Shown one piece after another: positions 11,802 to 23,649 of a DNA stretch of 64,000 nucleotides. Source of the DNA: Calycina herbarum (lineage: Eukaryota; Ascomycota; Leotiomycetes; Helotiales; Pezizellaceae); contig LLEY01000075.1 in NCBI GenBank assembly GCA_001414485.1, positions 124,001-188,000 on the forward strand. Direction: 5' to 3'. Both the position numbers and the translations under genes were made by a program. The number at the start of each line of letters is the position of its first letter. The first letter of the stretch is position 1. The notes under the pieces were generated by a model. It had not been told where the DNA came from. It saw only the letters and a list, made by a program, of their open reading frames with translations, and made no database searches.

Positions 11802-12838
11802 ATGGATCCATTTTCTGCCGAGGGCGAGCTGCTCAACCTACACAATCACTTCCACCAAGGTCAATGGCAAGAGGTCATTGATTTCGACACCGCCGGTCTC
11901 TCCCCCGAAAATGCCCTCCCCGCTCGAGTTCTGTCCCTCCGCGCCCAAATCGCCCTAGGACAAGCAGAAGATGTGCTTGCGGATGTGCAAGGAGAGAAGG
12001 AACCCGAGTTGGTTGCGGTTAGTGCGCTCGCGGAATTGGCTGCTGGAAATGAATCGAAGGCAGTAAAGATTGCAGAGGGTTTGGCAAAGGATTCGGGGGA
12101 CAATGGTGTTGTCCAGGTTTTAGCAGGAACAGTCTTGCAGGCAGCGGGAAATAGTGATGAGGCTTTGGCTTTGCTTTCACAGCATCAGGGAAATTGTATG
12201 TTGGCCAGAAAGGTATGGGGAACTTGTTACTGACTGTCTCTTCAGTGGAGGCTGTTGCCCTTATTGTCCAAATACAACTACAACAAAACCGAACCGATCT
12301 CGCACTGAAAGAAGTCCAGGCAGCAAGAAGGTGGGCACAAGATAGTCTGCTGGTTAACCTTGCAGAATCGTGGGTGGGAATGCGAATGGTTGGTTGCCTT
12401 TTTCCCCTGGGCTATAAATAATGATGCTAACTCGGCATTTAGGGAGGGGAGAAATACCAACAAGCATTCTACGTTTTCGAAGAACTCGCTCAAGCACCTG
12501 CAACCTCCTCGATTCAAAGTCTTATTTCACAAGCAGTTGCAGAAATCCATCTTGGTCGATTAGACGAGGCAGAGGCAGCTCTACAACAGGCGGCAGCAAA
12601 AGACCCAAAGCAGGCAGACCTGATAGCCAACAACATTGTTCTGAATATTATTGCTGGCAAGGATACCACAGAATTGAAGAGGTTCGTTGCTTTCCTAGGA
12701 ATCTCGAAACTTGCTAACATTTTCTCTAGTACTTTATCAAGTGTTGCTCCTGAGCACCACTTCCTCCAAGACCTCCAAGAGAAGAGCGCATTATTCGACA
12801 AGGCTGCAACAAAATACTCTGCAAAGGTTGCAGCTTGA
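11802..12838 (+). CDS. SEC28: Coatomer subunit epsilon (epsilon-COP)
   Basis: Four exons: 11802-12195, 12246-12388, 12443-12681 and 12730-12838; 294 aa, the usual size. It starts MDPFSAEGELLNLHNHFHQGQWQ and continues as TPR-like helical repeats, with QNRTDLALKEVQAARRWAQDS and GEKYQQAFYVFEELAQ as the most characteristic blocks. It ends EHHFLQDLQEKSALFDKAATKY. Epsilon-COP stabilises alpha-COP in the B-subcomplex of the COPI coat and acts in Golgi-to-ER retrograde transport. The small last exon follows a CTAAC branch site. All four junctions keep phase. A single-copy housekeeping gene is expected. Confidence 0.93.
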
Positions 12839-14821
12839 AATACCTAGGGATGATTATAATGTGGCGTTTAGAGGCATGATGGGGTTCACACAATTTTGAG
12901 TCTCAAAAATAGATATTTGCACAACATTTTTTACAACCAGTGTTCTTGGAATGTGCAGCTAGGTCAATCCTTCATTGTGAGTGTTTTGCTAGTTCTTTTT
13001 CCATGTTGTGTTATAATTGAAGTTGTTATAAGAGGTTTTATTGTTGAGCGTGGGGCAATTGCTTCAATTATTAGCTTGGCGACATATCTCTTACTTCCAA
13101 GCTTTAAGCATTGTTAGAGCTACACAGTATCCTGTTTCACACAACTGTGTAGGCTCAGTTGACCTTCTTCCTTTCTGATATTCTAAGTGAATGAATTTAT
13201 TCGGTCAATGCTAGGGTTCATAGGGAGAGGGGTTGGGATTGATTCTAAACCTCTCGGATAATTGAAATATCTTAAGTCAATTCTCTCGTTGAAATAATTA
13301 TAGAAATCATGACAATTGGGCCCTCCGCCTCCTGGGTTCCAGGTTACCAACTGTCTTTTACCCAGTTGCTGCGAAGGACTAAAATAAGTGACAAATTTCC
13401 ACATGAATGTATTGCTCCTCGTAACAGCTCACAGCTCAACCCTAAAACAGTAACCAATATGAGGTAAAGTCCGATTTGCCGACACATTGCATCATATAAC
13501 TTGAAACAATAATCCAACGTCAGCCACAATCTAGCAACTTTGAGCTACAGCTGTGCCTTTGTATGGGTGAAGCTGATGTTTGATTCAGCCTTGCCGATCG
13601 TTTCTCGTAAATTTAAGGGTATGATAGGAAGATAATAAGAGGAGGATAAATCCTTCAGTAAAAATGAGATTTTCCTTTTACAAATTTGATTGTTGTTCTT
13701 CTATGATCTTCTTAGGTTTCTGGTGAATCTCCAATATTTTTTGGTTCTCTGACGTTATTTATACTTTCCCCTCCATTCAGCCATTCAGAGTAAGAGGAAG
13801 CGAGTGCGAGGTTCCAGGCCCGTGGGAGAGCTCCCTTGCCCTTTATGACCAAACCAAGCCGCATCTTCTCAACGCATTTCTACGTACAATAATCCTCAAA
13901 TACCTTCAACTTCTCAGCAGAGAGTTTTGGACACTCTCATTCTTTTCAATTGACGATCCAAAGTGTGCACTGCACAAACCTCGATTATTTCACGATCTCG
14001 GTCCTGTCGGCGTTACCTACAGCTCCAAGGGCTAGCTACCAGTACCTACCACAGCTACAGCTACAGCTACCGGACTCAGCACCAAGTCAACACCATACTT
14101 GCGATATACTGAGGGACTTGTGGATTGGGAGGTGTTCTTGAGTTGGAAACACTTTGGCGTACAAACTAGGAGCGAGAGACGGACTCGGGCCCAGCAAAAG
14201 GAGAGCAGATCGAGCCAGCAACAAGCACATTCAGCCCTGTGGTTGGGAAGCTCATACAGCAGCGGTCCACCAACTCGTACAATACAGCCAGCGGGAAATT
14301 CTTGTGCAATCAGCAGAATCCTGCACTTTTCACCACCGAAACCCCGCAATCGCTGCATTCAGCACTGTACTTCGAAGTACAGCATCATCGGCACAGAATC
14401 ATTGGGTGCTGCAAGCCAGACGTCCCACATCACATCCAGCTTCTTCCCACAAAGTGCTTGACGGGCTTCACGGGTCACATCGTCCCCTCCTCCTCCAACC
14501 ACCCACAGCCAGACTCTTCCCACTCCACCAATTATAGACCCGCCAGTCCGGGCACCCCTCTGTTGCCAGCATATTCAAGGATCCAAGCATTGAAACCCTT
14601 CCTCCTTCCTGTTCAGCTCTTCCCAGAGTACCACCACAAGTGAAGTACCTCCAGCGGCAGTGTCGGGCAGTGCTCCTTTTGCAGGTGTTCGCCCTGCCAA
14701 CTTTCCTTGGCCCACCCAAAGACACCTAAATCCCGACGGCAAGACCCTACGGAGTGCTACCAACTAGAGCCTAGAGCATCATCGTACAGCACCGTAAACT
14801 ACCACCCGAATTGCAGCCACC
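12839..14821. other. Long intergenic region and PSD leader
   Basis: The first 300 bp are the 3' flank of epsilon-COP. From about 13900 the sequence becomes C/A-rich with CTACAGCTAC triplets and CACC tracts, typical of a long fungal 5' leader. Several frames overlap here on both strands but none has protein-like composition, so I call no gene. Confidence 0.5.
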
Positions 14822-17800
14822 ATGGTTCGCAGCATTCTTCCAAATCGCCTCAAATCATACACCAGCGGCAGCAACAGTCGAAGTACCAGTCCTATTCCAA
14901 GTATGAAGAGATCCAACACTTCCGAATCCAGCACCGAGGCCACCAAAGGCAATGGATTGGTATTGAAAGTCGTAGCAATTAGGGTAAGACGATGACGTGA
15001 ACTGGCTGTGGTTGGCAATTGCTGATTTAGAGGGCACATAGGCCAGAGACCTTGCTGCGAAGGATAGGAGTGGTACCTCGGATCCTGTGAGTACCCCCAA
15101 CTCTTAATTGCCTATGCATTGCAGGAATGAGGCTGACTTGGACCTTCTAGTATCTCGTTCTGACCCTCGGCGACGTCAAGAATGCCACACAACCGGTCCA
15201 AAAGACATTGAACCCTGAGTGGAACGTCATAGTTCAATTCCCCGTCTCCGGAGTCAACAGTCTACTTCTCGATTGCGTTTGCTGGGACAAGGATCGGTTT
15301 GGAAAGGATTATCTGGGGGAATTCGACTTGTCTCTCGAGGAGATCTTTTACAATGGAGAAAATGAACAAGAGCCCAGATGGTATTCACTGAAGAGCAAGA
15401 GACCAGGCGGAAAGAAGAGCAGCAATGTTTCTGGGGAGGTGCAACTATCTTTCACACTTTTCGATTCCACCAATCTTTCAGCTACGTCTGCTCAAGTCAT
15501 GGAGAAATTTCGCACGCTGGCCGGAGTGGACATTCCAGATATTGGCACACCGACACGACAAGCTAGAAGCAATGGGGAGGGTAACGGAGAGGAAGAGGAC
15601 GAATATTTCGATGAAGACGAAGAACCGAGTGACGAGACCGACGACCCTACAAAACCAGAGAACGCGGAGAAGAGACGACGGAAACTGAGACTTCGTGGTC
15701 TGCGAAAGAAGAAGCAAGCCAATGCATACGAGTTCAATAGCGAGAGTGAAGTTGTTGGAATAGTATTCTTGGAAATTGGAAAGATTACAGATCTACCCCC
15801 CGAACGAAATATGACCCGAACATCATTTGATATGGATCCGTTTGTTGTTGCATCACTAGGAAAGAAGACATACCGAACCCGCGTTATCCGTCACAACCTT
15901 AACCCAGTCTTTAACGAGAAGATGATTTTCCAAGTTTTGAGACACGAACAGACCTACTCGATTTCCTTCACATGCATTGACAGAGACAAGCTATCTGGAA
16001 ACGACTTTATTGCTTCTACGGTTCTGCCTTTGAAAGAAATCACCGAGACAGCTCCTGAAGCAGATCCGGAAACCGGTCTCTATGCTTTGAAGGACCCACC
16101 AGAGACTGTGATTCCCGAGAAACAGAACAGATCCAGATTCAAGCTTCCATTGTCACGATCAGCATCATCTCAAAGCCTAAACAAGATCCCTGGACGACCA
16201 CCCTTGACCACATCACGATCAAGCAACAATGTCCTTTCCAGTGGTAGCAATTCCGGCACGACTACACCTGTACCAGGCCTAGCACCAACTTCAGTTCCTG
16301 CAGGACTTCAACCGGGCGACAACGCACCACCTCCCAATGCCGTGGACGACGATGATGGATTCAACGGTCGCGGTGATCCAGACTTGCACCCTTTCACTGT
16401 TCCCATGAAATTGAAGAACGCCGAGAAATGGGAAGAGAAGCATAACCCTGTCCTCTCCATCAAGGCAAAATATGTACCATACCCAGCTCTCCGTCAACAA
16501 TTCTGGAGATCGATGCTTAGACAATATGACACCGATGAGAGTGGTTATATCAGCAAGGTTGAATTGACCACCATGCTTGATACGCTTGGATCTACATTGA
16601 GAGAGTCTACAATTGATGGTTTCTTTAGTCGATTTGGAAAGAACAGTCCAAATGAAGAAAATGCCACTCTTAGTGATTTGAGCTTTGATGAGGCAGTTAT
16701 TTGTTTGGAGGATCAGCTTCTCGAGAAGACAAAACGCCAGACCGTAGGCGAGAAACTTCGAAGTCATATCCCCCAGCAGCTTGGCGGTACAGCGTCACCA
16801 TTTCAACTCCCTGCTCTGTCTGTCTCTGGCACAACCGAAAGTTCCGACTCCACGGGTGTGAGCACGCCTGCCGTTGACCAATCTTTGGGCATTGAAACAC
16901 AAACAGTTGCTGAACTTAATACGCCTGGTGAAGAGGGAGAGCTCTTGGACCGTGATGACCTCAACGACAAGGGCGAAGAACATGTAGTCGAGATTCGGGA
17001 ATGTCCAATTTGCCATCAACCACGACTCAACAAACGCTCTGATGCCGACATCATCACTCACATTGCCACCTGCGCAAGTCAAGACTGGCGTCAAGTCAAT
17101 AGCATTGTCATGGCTGGCTTCGTCACATCAAGTCAAGCTCAGCGAAAGTGGTACTCGAAGGTTATAACCAAAATTTCATATGGAGGTTACAAACTGGGAG
17201 CCAATTCTGCCAACATTCTTGTTCAAGATCGTATCACTGGTCAAATCAATGAGGAGCGTATGAGTGTGTACGTGAGACTGGGAATCCGTCTGCTATATAA
17301 GGGATTGAAATCTAAAGACATGGAGAAGAAGAGAAGTATGTATTATGGAAATTTATATGGATTTAGTCATCGACCTAGTAAAACAATTGCTAACACAGAA
17401 CCAGTTCGCAAACTCTTAAAGGGGTTGAGTATCAAGCAAGGTGTCAAATATGATGACCCAGCTTCTGCTGCAGAAATTGAAAAATTTGTCGCTTTTCACC
17501 AACTCGACATGAGCGAAGTCCTCCTTCCAATGGATCAATTCAAGAGTTTCAACGAGTTCTTCTACCGTGCACTGAAGCCTGATGCAAGGCCCTGCTCCGC
17601 ACCTGACAACCCGAGAATTATCGTATCGCCTGCGGATTGCAGATCAGTAGTGTTCAACAGAATGGACGAGGCAACTAAGATTTGGGTCAAGGGTAGAGAG
17701 TTTTCGATTGAACGATTACTTGGAAATGCCTATCCAGAAGATGCCAAACGTTACACCAACGGTGCGCTTGGAATTTTCCGCCTTGCTCCACAAGATTATC

Positions 17801-18399
17801 ATCGTTTCCATATTCCAGTTGATGGTGTTATGGGTGTTCCAAAGCCTATCGACGGAGAATACTATACTGTCAACCCCATGGCTATTCGATCTGCTCTAGA
17901 TGTTTACGGCGAGAATCTTCGTGTCGTTATCCCCATTGATTCGGTCGCTCACGGTCGGGTTATGGTTATCTGCGTCGGCGCCATGATGGTTGGTAGCACA
18001 GTCATTACTCGCAAGGCCGGTGAAAATGTCAAGAGAGCCGAGGAACTTGGATACTTTAAATTTGGAGGCAGTACGATTTTGTGCTTGTTTGAGGAGGGTG
18101 CCATGAAGTTCGACGATGACTTGGTTGACAACTCTAACACGGCTTTGGAGTCTCTGGTATGTAATCTTGGTCGATGAGGTCTGGTTTATCTGTACTAACC
18201 TAAATAGATTCGTGTTGGCATGTCCATCGGTCATCACCCATCACAAGGTCAATTCACACCAGACATGCGAAAGAACGAAGAGGATATCTCTGAGTCTGAG
18301 CGAGCTGAGGCTACACGTCGTATCCAAGGCAGCATCTCGGAGCCTCCTCAAGGCAGTATTCCAGGTATCAGTGCACCAAAGGCGAACTTGGCTGGATAG
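14822..18399 (+). CDS. PSD2: Phosphatidylserine decarboxylase, C2/EF-hand (PSD2) type
   Basis: Four exons: 14822-14983, 15042-15086, 15151-18156 and 18208-18399; 1134 aa. The first C2 domain spans the two small exons (VLKVVAIR|ARDLAAKDRSGTSDP|YLVLTLGD). A second C2 lies at about 269-368 (DPFVVASLGKKTYRTRV). An EF-hand loop DTDESGYISKVE starts near residue 530. A Cys/His cluster CPIC..H....C follows near 687-711. The decarboxylase domain (about 750-1134) ends with the self-cleavage motif GGST at residues 1041-1044, where Ser becomes the pyruvoyl group. The enzyme converts phosphatidylserine to phosphatidylethanolamine at Golgi/endosomal membranes. The C2 domains likely bind lipid. Junction phases are all 0. 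Confidence 0.95.
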
Positions 18400-18679
18400 A
18401 TTGGAGGGGGGAGAGCGGAGAGGAGAATATATGCGTTTTAATGGGTGTAGAGGGATTGGGGGATGCATAGACATTCAACATGAAGTGCTCTAGGTTGGAT
18501 GGGAAGATTTTATGTGAATGTGTGTTGTTATAAAAAAGACAGGTTTTCTTTTTCTCCCTCGTCGTTTGGCTTTTTTGTTTGAGTTGTTCTGGATGGGCAA
18601 TTGGGGAGGGGTTGGGTTTTTTACTTGTTTTTTTTCAGCGATGCTCGATGGATGGGGGGAGATATCATAGGGAGACGAG

Positions 18680-18700
18680 CACACACACACACACACACAC
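18680..18700. repeat. CA dinucleotide microsatellite
   Basis: About ten uninterrupted CA units downstream of the PSD gene. Confidence 0.9.
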
Positions 18701-19450
18701 ATGAAATACAGATAGTACTTTGAAGGAGTATCACATTGAATAAAACAGATCATACAGCTTTTTTAAGGATTTTAGGTGAGGTAATGATATGATGTACGTT
18801 ACTTTCTATCTAAAGGTGGTATAATCTTCTCTGATAATCGGAACTGATATGCCTACCCTCTCACGGTCTAACTCTTCTTGAGTAAGCTGTTCTGTGTCGA
18901 GTGAGCTATTCTTCATCAAGTAAGCAGGCAGCACCACTCACGTGGACGATTGATCAAGACACGTTGATTGATAACATCATCCCAAGATGATTGTTTGCTA
19001 TCGCGACGCAAGTTGTACTTTGTTTTCCTGGAGCGGAAGTCGAGAGGTATTCTTGGCAGAGTACTCTCATCCTCTCATCTCGTCACGCCCTCTCAGGAAC
19101 AAATTGCCAAGTTTCCTTGCAGCTGTGGCTTATAGAGAGGGAGAAAGCGGCGGGCTGTGCCCGTCTTTGTATACGTCATTTGAAGCCACTGATGAACTAT
19201 TGTTTACGAGCACTCTCAGTTTTGGGATTGGTGAGCCTTGGGTTGAGGTCTTAGGTTTTACGAAGTTCATACTGGAATAGGTATTCGGGGCTTGAGGGAC
19301 AGGGTTAGGCTTTTATTTTTGCGAGATTGCGAGGAGATGGAGATGGAGGATGGAGAGAGTTGTTGGTGAAGGTATCTACTTTAGGATAGATGGACCCTGG
19401 TGAATTTGTGATTTTTCTAATGATGCTTAAACAGCCTTGGGATGATCTAT

Positions 19451-19469
19451 CCCCCCCCCCCCCCCCCCC
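19451..19469. repeat. Poly-C homopolymer tract
   Basis: About 19 consecutive C, preceded by GATCTAT. The CTATCCCC start recalls the hairpin elements at 35.5, 37.8 and 39.6 kb, but no second arm is present. Confidence 0.8.
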
Positions 19470-20047
19470 GATAAGATATTCGCTATTTGAGTTATATCGA
19501 CCCTGGATTTGGGTACGATGCTTTTCTAGGCCTTCGGCATTCGGTGTTTCGGTTTTAAGAAAAGATTGTACTTCGAAGTGAAAAGAAAAATGGTTACAGA
19601 TGGATGGTTCAATTAAATTTAAAGATCAAGGTTGAAAATTAGAAGGCAAGCTTAGTTCAATTAACCATAACCATACAAGTAACCATAAAATAATCCAGTA
19701 CTTAGGTACCTGACCGGTACAAACCCATCTCTCTCTCAATTATCCCGTCGGCACTTTATGTCCGATAACTCCCTCTGATGTAAAATTTCCCTCCCACATC
19801 CCTGAGCTCATAACAAGAAGACCTGCAAGCTTGGCTACATGAAATGTGGAGAAACGTGCTGAATAAGTGCCCAATTAGCCCCGAGCGCTCCGAGATTTGG
19901 GCTTGGCTTGAAGCTTCGCCTCCCCCGCTCTGGAGGGATGGCTGGGGTAGCGAGTTGAAGGTTAAATTGTTGATGGGTTCCCTTCTTTATTTTTTTGAAA
20001 GGGTACCCGCATTCTTCTGTTTAATTTCACGTAACGACGAATTCACG

Positions 20048-21233
20048 ATGCGTTTCTCTACTGTTTTACCGGTGGTGTTTGCGGGGCTGGCGATGGCTTG
20101 GGATGAACGCGCTGGGGATATCTTCAGTAAAAAGAGTGGAGTTAAGACGAGTGGGAATTCGAGTGGTGTTTTTGTGGATGTTGGGGGTGGTACGTTTAGA
20201 CTGTTTCTTTTCTTATTTTTTTCGGTGGTTTTTGGGGATGGTGGGGTTGGCGGGGTTGTGACAGAGAGACTGGAAGGAGGCGCGAGATATGAGAAGTGAG
20301 AAATGCTAATGCTGAAATAGTTAATACATATATCACATACCCAAAAGGACACAAAAAGAATGACACTGCGATCCTCTATCTTACGGATATTTTCGGGTTG
20401 CCCTTGATTAATAACTTATTGTTAGTCCCTCTCCGTCCTCTTCTTATGAATCAATCGACTGACGCGGAAAATTAGACTTGGAGATTCCCTCGCAGAAGCG
20501 GGGTACTTCGTTGTGATGCCTGACTTGTTCAATGGAGAAGCTAGTGAGTTTTCCAGTTCCGTAGCGATTTCGAATACCAATATGAGATACAGTCAAATTA
20601 TCAGAGTTCGGAACTCCAGAATTCAACATGACCGCTTGGTCTGCTAGACATACATCAGCTTTTGTGGATCCTATCGTGGAATCTACTATCGCTGCCATGC
20701 GCAGTAGCTGGGGTGTCACAAAGATTGGAGCAGTTGGGTATTGGTATGTTTTCTGTGAACAAAGGAAATCAGAAGTGAGCGTCGCTGTGCTAACGAAACG
20801 ACAGCTTCGGAGGAAAATACGTGACCAGATTTTTGGCAGATGGAAAGGGGGTTGATGCTGGATTCACAGCTCACCCCAGTGCTGTCGTTGCTACCGAATA
20901 TCAAAACATTACTAAACCACTTAGTATCGCCTTTGGAGGTATGTTTTTCTCCTTTCCAATTCTTCCCATGCCCGTTTTCTGTCTTCAATTTCTAGTTCGT
21001 GCGATACTAACATTTTGGAAACAGAACTCGATGCAGCCAACACCCCAACCCAACGAGCAGCAGCCGAAACAATTTTCCAAGGCAAAAATGCCACCTATCA
21101 AACTTCCCTCTACGCACAAGCCGAACATGGTTTCGCTGTACGAACAGATTTAACCATCCGAACGAAGAAGTTTGCACAGGAATCGGCGTATTTCCAAGCT
21201 GTGAACTGGTTTGATTATTGGGTTAAGGGTTAA
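20048..21233 (+). CDS. Secreted dienelactone hydrolase family protein
   Basis: Six exons: 20048-20189, 20321-20420, 20476-20543, 20593-20743, 20805-20938 and 21025-21233; 267 aa. The N-terminus MRFSTVLPVVFAGLAMA is a signal peptide. Family motifs are NTYITYPKG, LYLTDIFGLPLINN, GYFVVMPDLFNG and the nucleophile elbow GYCFGGKY, whose Cys codon is split by intron 4. The expected Cys-Asp-His triad would be C154, D201 (GELDAANTP) and H233 (AEHGFAVR). The start of exon 4 is uncertain: two in-phase acceptors 12 bp apart (20593 or 20605) both work. These alpha/beta hydrolases open lactones or hydrolyse esters. The substrate is unknown. Confidence 0.87.
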
Positions 21234-22800
21234 GCGAATGTAATAAGGAACTTCTTTTCTTTCGGGGACGAGGAGGGTTTGGGGAAATATTGAGAGGTGG
21301 TGGTTTGGATGTGTATATATATGAATATATGGTGTATTGGTTCGTAAGAAATCAAGTCATCGTCTTACATTTGATGAAAAGGTGTTGTGCTAGAAACAAT
21401 GGCACAATCAACTTTATTGTTCTAAAATACTTGGGATAACGAAAGTTAATCAACCTCGATCGCAGCGTATTAAATGAGTAGAGTAGAGTAGAGTAGTGAC
21501 TGCTACTCTACTCTACTCAACACTACTCGAGTACCACTCAAGTAGTACTCGAGTAGCACGGACCGATTCGGACCAACGCTCGGGGAGCCGGGCCTAAAAT
21601 CGGTATATATTAAAAGAGCTAGAAGAGCTTAGTAAGAGCGTTCTATAAATAGTCAGCAAGATAATATAATTTTAGCTTATATTTATATATTACTACTATT
21701 TATAGACTACTCGAGTACTACTCAAGTAGTCAAGTATAGCTACTCTACTCTACTCTACTCTACTTACGACTACTCGAGTAGTACTCGAGTAGTTGAGTAG
21801 TCTGTTAATACGCTGCTCGATCGTTCGTATTTGATGGTTCATACTTAGCATGCGAATGTTGTTCAGGCGGAAGTATTGGCTTATAAAAATAATTATCTAA
21901 ATATTTATGGTAAATTTATAAATAAGTTTGCGCGTGTGAACGTGTTACGCGTAAGTTTATCTAAATATATGCCAAAAAATTGTTTAATTAAAGAAGAATG
22001 TTGTATAAATCTAATGTTTATTATAATATACGTCGGAAAAAGAGCTTATGAAAGATGTTGTTCCTACTGATTGAGAACTGTAGTCGCTTTGAATCAACTT
22101 ACGTTGGTTTAATAAACATCATCTAAAGCACTCTAGAAAGGCTTCTACTCAGGGTGTACCTAAAAGGCTGATGGAGACATTTTCAAGTTCCAGTAGGTTT
22201 TTGGATCATCTCGAGTCTCCTTTTTAGACTAGATGGGCTCACTCTAAGTGGGCGACCATGAAAGTTTGTGGAACATGAGTTGCCTCGGGGTGTAATCATT
22301 GATCGTTCCATACAGTGTGTCGTGCGTGGGGACGGGGCAGTTTGTGGCGAGCTGGATTTTCTTGGTCTGCTTACTGTTTTGTTTCAACGACAAGGGGGAT
22401 CAATGTGATGTTTCCAGTTCATTACATGCTTACTGTTGCGCTTGTTTTGAAACTCACGATCCTTCGAAGAACGAATTGGCGACTCAGCAACTATGCTAGG
22501 GTCAATGGATAGGCAAAATAAAACCCTGTCAAGCTGGAAAAGTTGGGATGAACTGTGTATTTTGAAATCTTCATTGATCGAGATATGTAGCTTGTTTTAC
22601 CGTTGCATCGTATGTAATCTTACTGGAACCCGTATCCGTATATATATTAACCCTGACCCTTCCCCCGTGAAAATTGTTAACGCCACCACCCAGATATGTA
22701 CCGTAGATCATCGCGGGGTATTTTTTATGTACGCCATCTCTAACCAACTCCCGAGGAACCCAAAGAACCCAAAAAGACATCAACCATAGCATGATCATTC
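21234..22800. other. Intergenic region with one palindromic repeat
   Basis: Holds the element at 21457-21823 and then AT-rich DNA without convincing frames. Confidence 0.5.
21457..21823. mobile_element. MITE-like element with GAGTA/TACTC arrays
   Basis: The ends are inverted repeats: CGATCGCAGCGTATTAA at 21457 and its near-complement TTAATACGCTGCTCGATCG ending at 21823. Inside are dense GAGTA and TACTC units and CTCGAGTAGTACTCGAG palindromes at both sides. A GC-rich island lies around 21555-21600 and an AT-rich core follows. There is no coding capacity. Plan (arrays, GC island, AT core) is similar to the repeat at 6600-7110. Confidence 0.65.
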
Positions 22801-23649
22801 TCATCCCAGACAGTTACAAGATTTGTAAACTGCAACGTAGAGAACGTCCATTCCGGCATCGGAACCGGAGACAGTAGCAGTAACACTGCTACCAGGCCAT
22901 GTTCCACCAACGGACACGTTCAGCGTCATGTACATTGGTGATTGAGCGAGTGCCTTCCAACTTGCTTCATCACCGAGATCTGAACCCTTCTTCGTGTTGT
23001 ATGGTTTTCCGTCCATGTACCAAATGATACTTTGTTGTCTCCAGTCGGAATTTCTTAAATCGATGGCATGAGCCCAAGTATGATAGGTTCCGTAGTCAAA
23101 CTCGGTCGCAGCAGTCAATCCAGTAGGGTCCTCACAGGCATCACCGCAGTGGATAGTAGAATGGCCAAGAGATGCTCCGTTGAGATTTTCAAACGTGTCT
23201 ATCTCACCGCATTGAGGCCATCCTGTGCCCTCTCTCATCGATTGACCGAGAGACCAAAAGGCGGGCCATATTCCTTGCAGCTGTGAGCCGGCAGTACCGA
23301 GTTTGAAACGTGATTGCACAATAATTTGTCCACCGTCATCGGCTTGGAATGAGTCTACCGTGTTGATTTTGCAAGATGTCCAGGCCCCGGAGTCGTCTTT
23401 TACTGGTGTGATGAGCAGAGATCCCGCGTTGGTGATTGAACAGGTTGAGGAAGAATCGACATAGGTTTGTTCTTCGTTGTTGTATGATGCGCCGGTGTAG
23501 ATGCTCCATTTTGTTCCATCAAGGGAATCGCTTGAGAAGTCGTCATACCATACTGCTTGAAAGCCCGGGATGGTTTCTGGTGCTGTGGCGAAAACGAAGG
23601 GAAGGAGGGCAACGAGCGAGAAAGCAAGAGACATTTTTGAAACAGACAT
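22801..23649 (-). CDS. Secreted GH16 beta-glucanase
   Basis: Single exon, 282 aa. The signal peptide is MSLAFSLVALLPFVFA within residues 6-21. The GH16 jelly-roll domain covers the rest, with GTKWSIYTG, IVQSRFKLG, GIWPAFWSLGQ and the catalytic segment GEIDTFEN, which supplies the E149-x-D151-xx-E154 pattern (nucleophile, helper, acid/base). Several cysteines near the active site (WPQCGEID, HCGDACEDP) suggest disulfides. The nearest types are fungal endo-1,3(4)-beta-glucanases acting on cell-wall or plant beta-glucan. No GPI signal is seen, so it is probably released. It is intronless, unlike its neighbours. Confidence 0.92.
   Translation of the reverse strand: MSVSKMSLAFSLVALLPFVFATAPETIPGFQAVWYDDFSSDSLDGTKWSIYTGASYNNEEQTYVDSSSTCSITNAGSLLITPVKDDSGAWTSCKINTVDSFQADDGGQIIVQSRFKLGTAGSQLQGIWPAFWSLGQSMREGTGWPQCGEIDTFENLNGASLGHSTIHCGDACEDPTGLTAATEFDYGTYHTWAHAIDLRNSDWRQQSIIWYMDGKPYNTKKGSDLGDEASWKALAQSPMYMTLNVSVGGTWPGSSVTATVSGSDAGMDVLYVAVYKSCNCLG

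Larger units (their letters stand above)
18400..20047. other. Intergenic region with simple repeats
   Basis: Contains a (CA)n run at about 18680-18700 and an unusually pure poly-C tract at about 19451-19469. Short frames are present but none has coding character. Confidence 0.5.

Noticed and set aside
12896..13117. 73-codon hydrophobic frame after epsilon-COP
   Set aside because: Lies in the 3' flank, T-rich DNA gives hydrophobic codons by chance, no start context.
14099..14643. Three overlapping frames of 120-134 codons upstream of the PSD gene
   Set aside because: All are in the C/A-rich leader, overlap each other and have low-complexity composition without motifs; treated as 5' UTR/promoter.
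19441..19475. Poly-C tract as a fourth hairpin element
   Set aside because: It starts CTATCCCC like the hairpins but has no G-run arm; left as a homopolymer.
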